DNA of 64,000 nucleotides from an uncultured Vibrio sp. (GCA_947504195.1 CANNGN010000003.1:372001-436000), one strand, 5' to 3'. Positions 25,923-35,315 are shown, counted from the first letter of the stretch. Numbers and translations: made by a program. The notes: generated by a model not told the origin, from the letters alone.

Positions 25923-26234
25923 ATGACTTTTGAACGAATTATGGGCTTGGAAGTCATTAATGATGAAGTTTACCAACAGTATCGAGAAAACATGATCCCA
26001 ATCTTACACTCATTTGGTGGTCGTTTTGGTTTCGATTTTAAGGTGAGTGAAGTATTAAAGTCGAAAACTGACACCAAGATAAATCGAGTATTTACCATCG
26101 AGTTTCCCAACAAAGAAGACATGACCAATTTTTTCTCAGATCCTCAGTACCTAGCGGTAAAACAGCAATATTTTGATCAATCGGTACGTTCAAGCACAAT
26201 AATATCGATGCACGAGAAAGCTCCGAATGAATAA
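25923..26234 (+). CDS. DUF1330 small protein
   Basis: 103 residues with TAGGAG before the ATG. The ferredoxin-like DUF1330 pattern is visible: YRENMIPILHSFGGRFGFDF, VFTIEFPNKEDMTNFFSDPQYL and the closing strand SSTIISMHE. Function of the family is not established. The stop codon lies inside the start of the following small gene (8-base overlap). Confidence 0.8.
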   Translation: MTFERIMGLEVINDEVYQQYRENMIPILHSFGGRFGFDFKVSEVLKSKTDTKINRVFTIEFPNKEDMTNFFSDPQYLAVKQQYFDQSVRSSTIISMHEKAPNE

Positions 26235-26454
26235 TCAGCCTTTCTCTGTAAGTCGCATCAATACCGACTTTGGGATATTTCGAATATCTGGGAATTGGTG
26301 CAGTGATACTCAGAATATTGATAGCATAGATATGACATCCATCGAAATAATGGGGACAGATGGGTGGGTGCTATTGGTCACCGCGAGTGAGCAGAATGTT
26401 CAATTAATCCATCGTTTACAACCATTATTATTGCGACATTTACAGTCCAAGTAG
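26227..26454 (+). CDS. Small hypothetical protein
   Basis: 75 residues. Its ATG overlaps the end of the DUF1330 gene, with GAAAG close upstream, which fits translational coupling. The sequence (INTDFGIFRISGNWC, IEIMGTDGWVLLVTASEQNVQLIHRLQPLLLRHLQ) has no motif I recognise and no signal or membrane segment. Called from the overlap and from length; it could be spurious. Confidence 0.5.
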   Translation: MNNQPFSVSRINTDFGIFRISGNWCSDTQNIDSIDMTSIEIMGTDGWVLLVTASEQNVQLIHRLQPLLLRHLQSK

Positions 26455-26504
26455 GCTAATTGAGCGCTTAAACAGTCGTACAGTTGGTTCATACAAACCC
26501 GCCA

Positions 26505-26906
26505 TTACGACGCGCTAGGCGGTCGACTATCTCGCATCAAAATATCGAGAGTGATTTGCGCTCTTTTTGGATTGTCTAAATCAATACTTTCTATCATTTC
26601 GCATTCATCTCGCACCATTTCATCGATTAAACTTGGGTAATGGCGGCAATCTTCTGGTCTATCCAAATAAATACTGCACGTGTATTTATTTGGCTCATCA
26701 GGAGAGCGTTTCGGAGCTATGTCTAAAAATGGACACTGCTTCAGTTGCTCCCCTGTTTTAGGATCAAACCATATTTTATTGTCTTTGACGAACTCGAAGA
26801 TATCAGGGTTAAATAATTCCCAGAGATCAATTTCTTCTTGGGTTGCGGCTAAATCTCCATCACCATATTTAATACAGCATTTGCCACATTGATTGCAATT
26901 CTTCAT
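26505..26906 (-). CDS. YkgJ-family cysteine cluster protein
   Basis: 133 residues from the ATG at 26906; a GTG at 26936 would add ten. The Zn/Fe-binding cysteine pattern of the YkgJ family is complete: CNQCGKCC near the N-terminus, QCPFLD in the middle, then YTCSIYLDRPEDCRHYPS. Members are small predicted metal-cluster proteins of unknown function. It is the only minus-strand gene in the run from 23140 to 31510. The ribosome-binding site is weak for either start. Confidence 0.85.
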   Translation of the reverse strand: MKNCNQCGKCCIKYGDGDLAATQEEIDLWELFNPDIFEFVKDNKIWFDPKTGEQLKQCPFLDIAPKRSPDEPNKYTCSIYLDRPEDCRHYPSLIDEMVRDECEMIESIDLDNPKRAQITLDILMRDSRPPSAS

Positions 26907-27105
26907 AGTTCGCTGAGTCAATAAATGAATATTCACTCATAGTAACACTAATGTCGTTTAACCCTTTACAAACTCGGTTATAACATGAACCTTCCCGTAC
27001 GCTAATCCTTCAATTGACTAACTTACCGAGTTGGATCAATATGAAATAGACTTAATATTAGTACAGTGAACTATCTTATTGAGAATTATAAAGAGCAACC
27101 TGCCA

Positions 27106-28101
27106 ATGGACGATTTTAAATCCTACCCAATTTCGCTATACGAAATTTACAAAGCAAGAAAAATAGTCTCACAGCATTTAAACCCATCATCTTTGGTTCA
27201 CTATGAAAGCTTATCTAAATTGCTTGGTTTTGAGGTGTACGTTAAACACGAGAACCAAAACTTAACGGGCAGTTTTAAAGTTCGAGGTGGTCTAAATATA
27301 ATGGCTCATATTAAGCAGGCGGAGATCAAAGGTGTCGTCACGTTTTCAACGGGAAATCATGGTTTGTCTGTTGCTACCTCAGCAAAACTATTTGGTATCC
27401 CTGCCATAGTAGTCGTTCCCAAAGGTTCAAATCCGGTAAAAATTAACCTGATCAAAGAAGCAGGAGCAGAAGTGGTTGAAGCGGGTGAAAACTTCGACGA
27501 ATCCGCATTAGTGGTATCGGAGATCAGCCAATCAAAAGGTTATTACTACGTCCATCCTGCCAACGAGCCGCATATTGTTAACGGCGTGGGCACGGAATTT
27601 CTCGAAGTTATGGATCAACTACCCGATGTCGATGCCATCATTTTACCGCTTGGTGGTGGCAGCGAAGTAGCCTCCGCAGTAACAGTATTGAAAACGATCA
27701 ATCCCGACATCGACATTTATGCCGTTCAAGCAGAGCAATCAAGCGCCGCCTGTTGCTCGTGGAAACAAGGTGAAATCCTAGAACGCTCAAATACTACCTT
27801 TGCAGGAGGATTTGCGACTGGCACCGCCTATCAAGCCACGTTTGATATCTACAAAGATTCTCTTAGCGATTTTATACTGCTTTCGGAAAACGAAATCTTA
27901 CAAGGCATCGCATTAGCAGCTCATCATACGAGAAATCTTGTTGAAGGTGCAGGTAGCTCAACGATTATGGCGGCATGGAAACTTAGAGAAAAATTAGCTG
28001 GGAAAAAGGTCTTGCTTCAATTTAGTGGTTCAAACGCATCCCCAGAAGAGCTAAAGAATGCGTATGAACTCTCTGCGTTCCAAGATGGAAAAATCAGGTA
28101 G
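27106..28101 (+). CDS. PLP-dependent threonine/serine dehydratase-like enzyme
   Basis: 331 residues from the ATG at 27106 with AAAGAG upstream; a TTG at 27079 is in frame. Fold-type II PLP enzyme: the lysine that binds PLP lies in NLTGSFKVRGG, the Asn loop is FSTGNHGLSVA, the phosphate-binding glycine loop is LPLGGGSEVA, and the end has LQFSGSNAS. The layout matches threonine dehydratase/serine racemase-like proteins, deaminating hydroxy amino acids to 2-oxo acids. Whether Thr, Ser or another amino acid is the substrate is not clear. No ACT regulatory domain. Confidence 0.88.
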   Translation: MDDFKSYPISLYEIYKARKIVSQHLNPSSLVHYESLSKLLGFEVYVKHENQNLTGSFKVRGGLNIMAHIKQAEIKGVVTFSTGNHGLSVATSAKLFGIPAIVVVPKGSNPVKINLIKEAGAEVVEAGENFDESALVVSEISQSKGYYYVHPANEPHIVNGVGTEFLEVMDQLPDVDAIILPLGGGSEVASAVTVLKTINPDIDIYAVQAEQSSAACCSWKQGEILERSNTTFAGGFATGTAYQATFDIYKDSLSDFILLSENEILQGIALAAHHTRNLVEGAGSSTIMAAWKLREKLAGKKVLLQFSGSNASPEELKNAYELSAFQDGKIR

Positions 28102-28155
28102 TATTCACAAAAAGATTCAGGCAAGTAACGAGCAAGAAAAGGAATATTAGACATT

Positions 28156-28638
28156 GTGGACATAATAAAATCGGATCAGTCAAACAAACACGTGATTGAA
28201 AATATGATGCAACTCTATCTTCATGATCTCTCGCCATACACGCAAGATAACCCTGACCAACACGGCCTTTTTTCATTGGGTAAATACTTTGGTTTATACT
28301 GGGAAGATAATGATCGATTCCCTTACATCCTGATTCATCAGGAAAAACCCGTCGGATTTGCGCTGGTACGCCGCATTGAGAATGATGTCTACTCGATTGC
28401 TGAGTTTTTTGTATTGCGTTCAGCCCGTAAACAAGGCTTTGCTACTCTGTTCTCTCACCACCTATTTGGCATACACATTGGTGTTTGGCAAGTTGCAGAG
28501 TTGGAACAAAACCTTGTATCGCAAACGTTCTGGCGCAAAACCATTTCCTCATTCACAAAGGGGCAGTTCGAAGAAAGCTGGTCACCTTCTCAACCTGTAG
28601 GCCCTATGCAAACCTTTCGATCCGGAGAAAAAGCATGA
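28156..28638 (+). CDS. GNAT-family acetyltransferase
   Basis: 160 residues from a GTG start. The N-terminal helix and substrate loop (MMQLYLHDLSPYT) are followed by GFALVRRIENDVYSIAEFFVL and the acetyl-CoA loop RSARKQGFATLF, in which the usual R/Q-x-x-G-x-G/A is RKQGFA. The last strand FTKGQFEESW fits GNAT proteins. Its stop codon overlaps the ATG of the following HAD gene (ATGA), so translation is coupled. Substrate unknown. Confidence 0.82.
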   Translation: MDIIKSDQSNKHVIENMMQLYLHDLSPYTQDNPDQHGLFSLGKYFGLYWEDNDRFPYILIHQEKPVGFALVRRIENDVYSIAEFFVLRSARKQGFATLFSHHLFGIHIGVWQVAELEQNLVSQTFWRKTISSFTKGQFEESWSPSQPVGPMQTFRSGEKA

Positions 28639-29279
28639 TTACCCATTTATTGTTTGACCACGATGGTGTCCTAGTCGAAACCGAACAATGGTATTTTGAA
28701 GCCACAAGCCAAGCACTGGCAAAACTCGGTATTACCATGACGTTCGATGACTACAAGCAACACTTGGTTGATGGCACGTCGAACTGGGCCGAAGCCGTGA
28801 AACTCGGTATATCACCAAGCGAAATCCAAGCCGTTCGAGCGTGGCGAGATCAACGTTACCAGTTTTACTTACAACACGAAGATATCGATATTTCAGGCGT
28901 CTCCGATGTATTACAAGACCTCAGCCAACACTTTAAAATGGCCGTAGTCACCACTTCCAAACGCATCGATTTCGAACTCATTCACCGCGAGAGAAGCTTG
29001 CTCAATACTATGTCTTTCGTGTTATGCCGAGAAGACTACCACAAGGCGAAACCTCACGCTGAACCGTACCAAACAGGACTCGCTCGATTTGGTGTCACGC
29101 CCGCGAATACCTTAGTCATTGAAGATTCAAAGCGTGGACTTGCCGCTGCAGAAGCTGCCGGAATTAAAACCATTAAGGTACACAATGAATTTGTCGCGCA
29201 TCAACACGCCTTTTCTGATTACTCAATCCCATCGTTACAAGCGTTGCCAGATTTGTTAAATCGTATCAATAAAGGATGA
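28635..29279 (+). CDS. HAD-IA hydrolase
   Basis: 214 residues from the ATG at 28635, with CGGAGAAA upstream; the longer open frame overlaps the GNAT gene. Motif I is LLFDHDGVLVETE with His between the two Asp residues, motif II is VVTTSKR, and motif III-IV is KAKPHAEPY with VIEDSKRGLAAAEAAGI. A helical cap lies between motifs I and II, as in beta-phosphoglucomutase and phosphoglycolate phosphatase relatives. The exact substrate is unknown. Confidence 0.88.
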   Translation: MITHLLFDHDGVLVETEQWYFEATSQALAKLGITMTFDDYKQHLVDGTSNWAEAVKLGISPSEIQAVRAWRDQRYQFYLQHEDIDISGVSDVLQDLSQHFKMAVVTTSKRIDFELIHRERSLLNTMSFVLCREDYHKAKPHAEPYQTGLARFGVTPANTLVIEDSKRGLAAAEAAGIKTIKVHNEFVAHQHAFSDYSIPSLQALPDLLNRINKG

Positions 29280-29366
29280 GCATAAGGAAATCGAAACAAG
29301 ACTTGATTCATCTTTAATCACTCCCCATATCTGTTAGATAAGGAAAACAGCGGTAAGGATTACTGA

Positions 29367-29981
29367 ATGGATTACGTATTCGCGGTGATATTATTCGCCG
29401 TGTCATCATCGGTCACTCCGGGGCCAAACAACATCATGGTTATGACATCTGGCGTTAACTTTGGTGTTAGAAAAAGTATGCCCCTACTTACCGGTATCTG
29501 CGTCGGCTTTACGATTATGCTGCTTTTAGTCGGATTCGGATTTTCAACGCTGTTTGACCTGTTCCCTCAGTTACACTTTATTATTAAATGCGTCGGCGTC
29601 TTATATTTATTATACCTCGCCTACCTTATTGCTCATTCTGCGGAAGACATTGAATCTGACAACCAGAGAGAACCATTCTCATTTATGAAAGGGGTACTAT
29701 TTCAATGGGTTAATGCCAAAGCTTGGGTAGTCGCAACGGGTGCGATCGCTGCTTTCACCACTGTCGGTACGAGCTTTTACAGTCAAAATATTATAATAGC
29801 GACAACTTTTTTTATTGCCTCATTTCCGTGTGTAGGGGTGTGGCTCGCCTTCGGTGCCTTACTTAAAAATGTTCTAAACGATCCAAAACGTCGCAAGTGG
29901 TTTAACCTTTCGATGTCAGGGCTACTCGTACTCTCAGTGGTCCCCGTCGTGTTCGAAATTATAAAGCATATTGATTATTAA
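29367..29981 (+). CDS. LysE/RhtB-family exporter
   Basis: 204 residues with six membrane segments. The family signature SVTPGPNNIMVMTSGVNFGVRKSM is at about residues 15-38, with FGFSTLFDLFPQLHFIIKCVGVLYLLYLA next and WVNAKAWVVATGAI in the second half. These proteins export amino acids and related compounds. No regulator is adjacent. The substrate is not deducible. Confidence 0.9.
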   Translation: MDYVFAVILFAVSSSVTPGPNNIMVMTSGVNFGVRKSMPLLTGICVGFTIMLLLVGFGFSTLFDLFPQLHFIIKCVGVLYLLYLAYLIAHSAEDIESDNQREPFSFMKGVLFQWVNAKAWVVATGAIAAFTTVGTSFYSQNIIIATTFFIASFPCVGVWLAFGALLKNVLNDPKRRKWFNLSMSGLLVLSVVPVVFEIIKHIDY

Positions 29982-30019
29982 CAATTCGTCTCAAAACCGG
30001 TAGAACAGGAGTCAGACTC

Positions 30020-30247
30020 ATGCTTACAGACATCGTTGGAGAACTTTTTCTTGGCTTAGCCAAATTTATTATTAGAATCTTTAGCGAAGTGGTGATTGAA
30101 ATATTCATTAAAGGCTTAGGGTATTTGGCGTGTAAGCCATTCAAGAAAAATGCGACCATTACTGATAATACTGTTGTACTTGTTGGCTTCGCACTGTGGA
30201 TTGGTATTATAGGTGTTACCTACCTCATTATTACAAACTGGACATGA
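30020..30247 (+). CDS. Small membrane protein, unknown
   Basis: 75 residues with AGGAG eight bases before the ATG. A long amphipathic or membrane-associated N-terminal helix (VGELFLGLAKFIIRIFSEVVIEIFIKGLGYL) is followed by a short basic loop and one clear membrane helix (TVVLVGFALWIGIIGVTYLII). I do not recognise the family. It follows the LysE gene by 38 bases. Confidence 0.6.
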   Translation: MLTDIVGELFLGLAKFIIRIFSEVVIEIFIKGLGYLACKPFKKNATITDNTVVLVGFALWIGIIGVTYLIITNWT

Positions 30248-30434
30248 TGGGATTCAGTATATAGGCAGCGCATTGGCAGTCTCAACATTAGTGAAAAATT
30301 GATTGGTGTAAGCCACGAGACACAAGCAAAATATATAGAAATAACATCGTAAATTGAGTCGCTTGGCATAACCCGGTACATTGGAAAATCAACATTGCAA
30401 GACATTACGAAGAGCCCAAAACAAGGAGCAAGAT

Positions 30435-30746
30435 TTGGATTACAGCAAGTTAGACACCGATAATTTTTCAGATTGGCAGCAAGTATTAGATGAAACGAAA
30501 AAGTCATTATCCTATCAACAATGCTTTAAACTCAAGGCCTACGTTGGAAAATACCAAACCTATTGTGTTGAGAAAAATCCAGATGACGGCGTACCAGAAG
30601 AAGTAAAAGAAGCGTTACAAAGATTGAATAAACAGATCCATCACCTTAAAACGTCGCAGAAAAAATCATTTGCCGAATCTTACATGATTCCCATCGTCGC
30701 TATTGTTATTGGCGGCATTGTTGGTTTTTGGTTAACACAGTCGTGA
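30435..30746 (+). CDS. Tail-anchored membrane protein, unknown
   Basis: 103 residues from a TTG at 30435, chosen because a strong AAGGAG (30423-30428) sits six bases upstream; the frame is open from 30381. The soluble part is helical and charged (DWQQVLDETKKSLSYQQCFKL), and one membrane helix closes the protein (MIPIVAIVIGGIVGFWLTQS), a tail-anchor arrangement with the bulk in the cytoplasm. Family not recognised. Confidence 0.6.
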   Translation: MDYSKLDTDNFSDWQQVLDETKKSLSYQQCFKLKAYVGKYQTYCVEKNPDDGVPEEVKEALQRLNKQIHHLKTSQKKSFAESYMIPIVAIVIGGIVGFWLTQS

Positions 30747-30967
30747 GCATAAACAGTATATTTAGATTTGATACTGAATAAGATCAAGTCACTGTTTTGC
30801 ACCCAGTACGCTTTAGTGAAATAAGATATAAGACATTGTTTAATAATTAAAAGTATTATTGACTTAACGTTCAAAGTTCGAGAACATTAATTTACTTGGA
30901 GATTATCCAAGATCACAATAATTTAATTAATGTCAGTTCTTTTAAGAAAATAACGGTTAGGAAAACA

Positions 30968-31510
30968 ATGAAACGTATAATCAACACCGCCTTACTACTC
31001 TCTTTCACTGCGTCTTATTCATCTATTGTCAATGCTCATGCCACCCTCGAGGTTCAACAAGCACAAGCCAACTCTACGTATAAAGCAGTAATGCGCATCG
31101 GTCATGGCTGTGATGGAAGTGCTACCAACGTCGTTCGTATTCAGATTCCAGATGGCGTCATTAAGGTAAAGCCTAAACCTATTGCTGGGTGGGACATTTC
31201 TCTCAAAGAAAAAGAATATAAGAAGGCCTACGAGTATTATGGTTCTAAAGTCACCACAGGGGTATCGGAGATTGTCTGGAGTGGTGGCCATCTGCCAGAT
31301 AACTATTATGAGGAGTTCATTTTTCGAGCTCGTATTACCGATGACTTTAAACCTGGAGAAGCCGTTTACTTTCCAACAATACAAGAATGTGAAGTTGGAG
31401 AAAGCCTCTGGACTACCATTCCCGAGAAAGGCCAAAACGCACATGATATAGAAAGTCCAGCACCTGGACTAACGATCATCAGCAATATAGAGGGTGGACA
31501 TCACCATTAA
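30968..31510 (+). CDS. YcnI-family (DUF1775) copper-associated protein
   Basis: 180 residues from the ATG at 30968 (AGGAAAA upstream). A signal peptide ends at VNA|HATLE, leaving an N-terminal histidine (H24), the feature used by YcnI proteins to bind copper. Downstream are YKAVMRIGHGCDGSATNVVRIQIPDGV, AGWDISL and SGGHLPDNYYEEFIFRARI, all DUF1775 signatures; the C-terminus is GGHHH. The protein should be periplasmic. No copper exporter or PCu(A)C gene is adjacent. Confidence 0.9.
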   Translation: MKRIINTALLLSFTASYSSIVNAHATLEVQQAQANSTYKAVMRIGHGCDGSATNVVRIQIPDGVIKVKPKPIAGWDISLKEKEYKKAYEYYGSKVTTGVSEIVWSGGHLPDNYYEEFIFRARITDDFKPGEAVYFPTIQECEVGESLWTTIPEKGQNAHDIESPAPGLTIISNIEGGHHH

Positions 31511-31597
31511 ACTCAGCCTATGACATACAACAAATAGAGAATATGCAACGTCACTAGAACCGAATTTGATTCTCTTTACCATTGTTCATTTCATAAA

Positions 31598-31625
31598 AAA
31601 AGACGCTCAGAGAGCGTCTTTTCTA
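31598..31625. terminator. Bidirectional terminator
   Basis: AAAAGACGCTC (31598-31608) pairs with GAGCGTCTTTT (31612-31622) around AGA. T-runs flank both ends, so it can stop the YcnI transcript (plus) and the alginate lyase transcript (minus). Confidence 0.9.
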
Positions 31626-31651
31626 TTTCATCGAAAAAGTAATTCTAATAG

Positions 31652-32707
31652 TTACATTTCAGGTGCAGTTGCTGGCCCTAAAGTAAGCTTCGAGAACGTT
31701 ACACTGTTGTAGTCGTTCGTTAGCTTGTCTTTAGTAAAGTCGCCAGTACCTTCACACGCTGGTGACCACATGCTGTCACTATCGCTTGCACTACATTGAC
31801 CGTATGCGCCAGCTTTGAAGTAGAACGTTTCCTGTTCGTAAGCACGTGCGAAATCTTTCTCATCAACTTTGCCGAATGCGTCAACATTCTTCGTTAGGTC
31901 GATTTGGAATTTCTTGGTACCGAACTTTTCAGTGCTGAACGTTAAGTACATAGTGTTTTGGTAAACGTTAACGCTATAACTAAACTCTTCACCAAGTTTT
32001 AGACCGTTTTCTTTAGGATCTGCAGCATTGTCCCAACCATTACCCCAAACTGGGTAGGAGATGTCAGTGCGATCTGGGTGTTTCTTCGCTAGGTTACGCT
32101 CATAGTTAAAGAATACAGAACCAGCTTCGTGACCTGGGCGAATTTTATAGAAGATTTTTAGTGGCTCATTACCGTGACCAAAACCATTTTCAGAGGCGAT
32201 GATTTTTTTATCTTTACCAGCGTGAATCTGCCCAACAACCACCGAGAAAGCAGGTACTTTGTCTGGATACTTAGCATTTTGAGAAGTGTGGTTCACTTTC
32301 AATGTTGCTTCTAATTTTCCGCCGATAGAGCCAAATGACTCAGCGTTTTCATGCGCTGCAAGTACCCAGTTGTTTTTAGGATCTTTGGTTCCAATACTGG
32401 TATCAGCACCACGAAGCATTTGACGCAGTTCAGATCGAGCATTCTTTGAGTTCTTTGTCGTAACCGCTTTATTTTGTACTTGGAATACAAGGTGCTTGTT
32501 TTCGTCCAAGTAGAAGAAATCTGGGTGAGAGTACGTCAAGATCTCTGGACTTTGGATTTCATCAACCTTCCCGTTTTTATCTTCATCCATTGGAAGAGTA
32601 ATTTTCCAGTAGGTCATATCAAACACATCCGCAGGTACTGCTGCTTCAGCCATAACATTGGCTGAAACACTGACTAGTGCAGCTAGGCAGAGAGATTTCT
32701 TAAACAT
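31652..32707 (-). CDS. Alginate lyase, polysaccharide lyase family 7
   Basis: 351 residues from the ATG at 32707, with AAGGA seven bases upstream. A signal peptide ends near ANVMA|EAA, so the enzyme is exported. The three PL7 motifs are intact: RSELR (91-95), QIH (160-162) and YFKAGAYGQ (296-304), which line the beta-jelly-roll active site and cleave alginate by beta-elimination. QIH, rather than QVH, is associated with activity on G-containing alginate. Two late cysteines (C305, C318) could form a disulfide. It is monocistronic; no alginate uptake genes are adjacent in the window. Confidence 0.95.
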   Translation of the reverse strand: MFKKSLCLAALVSVSANVMAEAAVPADVFDMTYWKITLPMDEDKNGKVDEIQSPEILTYSHPDFFYLDENKHLVFQVQNKAVTTKNSKNARSELRQMLRGADTSIGTKDPKNNWVLAAHENAESFGSIGGKLEATLKVNHTSQNAKYPDKVPAFSVVVGQIHAGKDKKIIASENGFGHGNEPLKIFYKIRPGHEAGSVFFNYERNLAKKHPDRTDISYPVWGNGWDNAADPKENGLKLGEEFSYSVNVYQNTMYLTFSTEKFGTKKFQIDLTKNVDAFGKVDEKDFARAYEQETFYFKAGAYGQCSASDSDSMWSPACEGTGDFTKDKLTNDYNSVTFSKLTLGPATAPEM

Positions 32708-33091
32708 TATCAATCCTTAATTAAATAATTACACAAAAATAGAAACGTAGTGAGCACAAGAAACTTTTTTAACAACAAAAGCTAGGTAAAGAAGGTCTAC
32801 TCACAAAGTGGGTCAATTATATTTATATTATTATATGATGATAATACAAAACAAAAAAATGAGATCCATGAGTACATTCTGGAAGATTTAGTCGCTAAAA
32901 TAGAGATGTTGGTAATGTTTTTAGTTGAAATTGCCTTTTAATTGAACAACTTAATCACTAAAAATCATATGTGATAGAGTGAATATTCTAATAATAAAGC
33001 GGTCGTAAAAAGGCTATACCTGATTCATATTTATTTTCCGAATCGTGTATCATGAGGATAAGTTACCTAATAAATGCACTAGGAGCGGAAT
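32708..33091. other. Intergenic region between divergent PL7 and HAD genes
   Basis: About 380 AT-rich bases. It must hold the promoters of the alginate lyase and HAD genes, but no clear operator, hairpin or additional gene was found. Confidence 0.4.
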
Positions 33092-33766
33092 GTGAAGCAA
33101 ACCACTATTTTGTTTGATATCAATGAAACTGTTTTAAACCTCGCGTCACTGAGACCAAAATTTAACGCGGCTTTTGGTGATGAACATTACACCGATACTT
33201 GGTTCGCGATGCTGCTGCACACCTCGACGGTATCGATGATAACGGATGTTAAAACTGACTTTGCCATGCTCGCCAAGATTTCATTACAAACCTTAGCGAC
33301 GAAACTAAATATTCAACTCACACCCGAGACAATCGCTGATATTTTAGGCGGATTTTCCAGCCTCATTGCGCATCAAGACATAAAGCCCGCCCTTTCTAAA
33401 TTGCGCAATGCGGGATTTAAAGTCGTCGCCCTGTCTAATTCATCGACCAGCTTAATCACAAAACAAATCCACAATGCAACGCTAAGCGAATACTTCGATG
33501 ACATTATCTCGGTAGAACAAGCCGGAACATTCAAACCTAGCCATGAAGCATATCAATTTGCCGCCCAAACGCTTGCCCAGGATGCTGAGCAACTCCGATT
33601 GGTTGCGACCCATGATTGGGATACACACGGGGCAATGTGCGCTGGCTTAAAGGCGGCGTACATTAATCGCTCCGGTGCTTTATATAATCCTTTGTACCAC
33701 CAACCAGAGATCTATGAATCAACCATGCAAGCCGTTGTAGATAAGATCATCTCGATAGATAAATAA
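33092..33766 (+). CDS. Haloacid dehalogenase type II-like HAD hydrolase
   Basis: 224 residues from a GTG with AGGAG six bases upstream. Motif I is LFDINETVLN with the nucleophile Asp9; motif II is VVALSNSS; the lysine motif is GTFKPSHEAY; motif IV is VATHDWDTHGAMCAGLKAAYINR. The NET/HDWD pattern is that of the haloacid dehalogenase type II subgroup, which removes halides from 2-haloacids or acts as phosphatase. The true substrate is unknown. Located 65 bases before the metallopeptidase gene. Confidence 0.87.
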   Translation: MKQTTILFDINETVLNLASLRPKFNAAFGDEHYTDTWFAMLLHTSTVSMITDVKTDFAMLAKISLQTLATKLNIQLTPETIADILGGFSSLIAHQDIKPALSKLRNAGFKVVALSNSSTSLITKQIHNATLSEYFDDIISVEQAGTFKPSHEAYQFAAQTLAQDAEQLRLVATHDWDTHGAMCAGLKAAYINRSGALYNPLYHQPEIYESTMQAVVDKIISIDK

Positions 33767-33831
33767 CAGAAAACTCGTTCACAAATACACTGGCTTAAGT
33801 CTTTCGTACGAACGAGAACTAAGAGGTTAGG

Positions 33832-34599
33832 ATGACCCCAAAGAAGATATTGCTTGCTGTGATCAGTTACCTCTGTCTAACGACAATTGTATTTGCTAAA
33901 GATATGGCAACGACTGCCTACGAAAAGCCGAGCGATAGAGGTGAAACCAGAATAGAAAACAAGCTTAGAATCACAGGTGCCGCAGAGCAAGTTACCACCT
34001 TTATTAACCAAGAGATTCAACTTTCTCGTCCTCTGAATTTTATCTTTGGTGGTAACGAAGGTCCTTTATATGACTCCGAATTAAATACCGTTTTCATTCC
34101 CTATCATTTTGTTCAAGAGGTTGAACGTCGTTTTAGCGATGACGAATATTCAAAAAATGGCATTAGTGTGCTTGATGCGACGATGAATGCCGTTATTCAC
34201 ACCATGTTTCATGAGTTTGGTCATGCATTAATTTACAACTATCAGCTTCCCATTTTTGGGCGTGAGGAAGATGCTGCTGACTCTCTCGCATCAGTACTGT
34301 TGATTGAGTACTTTGAACATGGAGCCGAGATGACCATTAATGCTGCGGACCTATTCGACCTTGAAAGCCGAGATATCGACGTTTACGAAGAAGATTTTCG
34401 AAGTGAACATAGCCTAGATATTCAGCGCTTCTACGCAACACTATGCCAAGTGTATGGTAGCGACCCAGTCAAATATTCTTATTTAAAACTCGAAAATGGA
34501 TTCTCAGATCGCCGTGCTCAAATATGTGTTGAGGAATATGAAAGCCTACACAGAAGCTGGATTAAGATGTTAAAACCGTACCTTTTGAACGAACAATAA
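33832..34599 (+). CDS. DUF4344-type secreted metallopeptidase
   Basis: 255 residues with a signal peptide ending at VFA|KDM. A zinc-protease motif HEFGH lies at residues 127-131, followed 14 residues later by GREEDAADSLA, whose acidic residues could supply the third zinc ligand. DUF4344 proteins share this layout. The rest includes SLDIQRFYATLCQVYGSDP. Likely periplasmic or membrane-attached hydrolase; the substrate is unknown. Confidence 0.85.
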   Translation: MTPKKILLAVISYLCLTTIVFAKDMATTAYEKPSDRGETRIENKLRITGAAEQVTTFINQEIQLSRPLNFIFGGNEGPLYDSELNTVFIPYHFVQEVERRFSDDEYSKNGISVLDATMNAVIHTMFHEFGHALIYNYQLPIFGREEDAADSLASVLLIEYFEHGAEMTINAADLFDLESRDIDVYEEDFRSEHSLDIQRFYATLCQVYGSDPVKYSYLKLENGFSDRRAQICVEEYESLHRSWIKMLKPYLLNEQ

Positions 34600-34612
34600 C
34601 CAAGTGATAAAA

Positions 34613-34640
34613 CGCCTACCTAAACCCGATAGGCGAATTT
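34613..34640. terminator. Terminator between convergent genes
   Basis: CGCCTA (34613-34618) with TAGGCG (34630-34635) and an 11-base loop, followed by AATTTT on the plus strand and TTTTATC on the minus strand. It lies between the metallopeptidase and GST genes. Confidence 0.5.
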
Positions 34641-34667
34641 TCTAAAATGAACACGGCGAAAGTAACT

Positions 34668-35315
34668 TTAAACAGGCTCTCCAGCTTCATCTTCTCCCAC
34701 AAAGTCAGTTTCCAAACTTGCTTCTGCTAACCATTGCTGAATCGCTGGACTGTTTAATTGTTTTTGTTGATATTGCTTTGCTTTGTCAGACAACGCAATA
34801 CCATAGGTTTCCATTCTTAACGCTACCGGAGCAAACATCGCGTCCGCAATAGACCACTCACCAAATAACCATCCATCTGGATATTGTTCCATTTGCTGTG
34901 ACCAAATTTCGTCGATTCGAGCAATGTCACCCAATGTACCTTCAGTAAATTCGACACGACGTTTGGCGCGGCAATTCATCGGTAATTGATTGCGGATATT
35001 GACAAAACCAGAGTGCATTTCAGCGGCAATCGCTCGTGCTTTTGCGCGCTCTTGTAATGAATTTGGCCACGCCTTACCTTCTAAATAAGCCTCATTCACA
35101 TACTCCAAAATCGCCAACGAGTCCCACACCGCTAGGTCGTTATCGACTAACGCTGGCACTTTTGCATTAGGAGCCACACTTTTAAGCGTGGTATAGAAAT
35201 CTTCGGTAAATAACTTCAATTTCACCACTTCAACATCCAAGTCGTATTGTGCAAATAGCACCCATGCGCGTAGCGACCAAGTTGAGTAGTTTTGATTCCC
35301 TATGTACAGTTTCAT
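34668..35315 (-). CDS. Glutathione S-transferase
   Basis: 215 residues from the ATG at 35315, six bases after GGAG. The N-terminal thioredoxin-like domain has YIGNQNYSTWSLRAW, with the serine thiol-activating region, NAKVPALVDNDLAVWDSLAILEYV (glutathione-binding VPAL and DSLAI), then the helical domain with WLFGEWSIADAMFAPVALR. It conjugates or reduces substrates with glutathione in the cytoplasm. The LysR gene is divergent 116 bases away and is the likely regulator. Confidence 0.92.
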   Translation of the reverse strand: MKLYIGNQNYSTWSLRAWVLFAQYDLDVEVVKLKLFTEDFYTTLKSVAPNAKVPALVDNDLAVWDSLAILEYVNEAYLEGKAWPNSLQERAKARAIAAEMHSGFVNIRNQLPMNCRAKRRVEFTEGTLGDIARIDEIWSQQMEQYPDGWLFGEWSIADAMFAPVALRMETYGIALSDKAKQYQQKQLNSPAIQQWLAEASLETDFVGEDEAGEPV

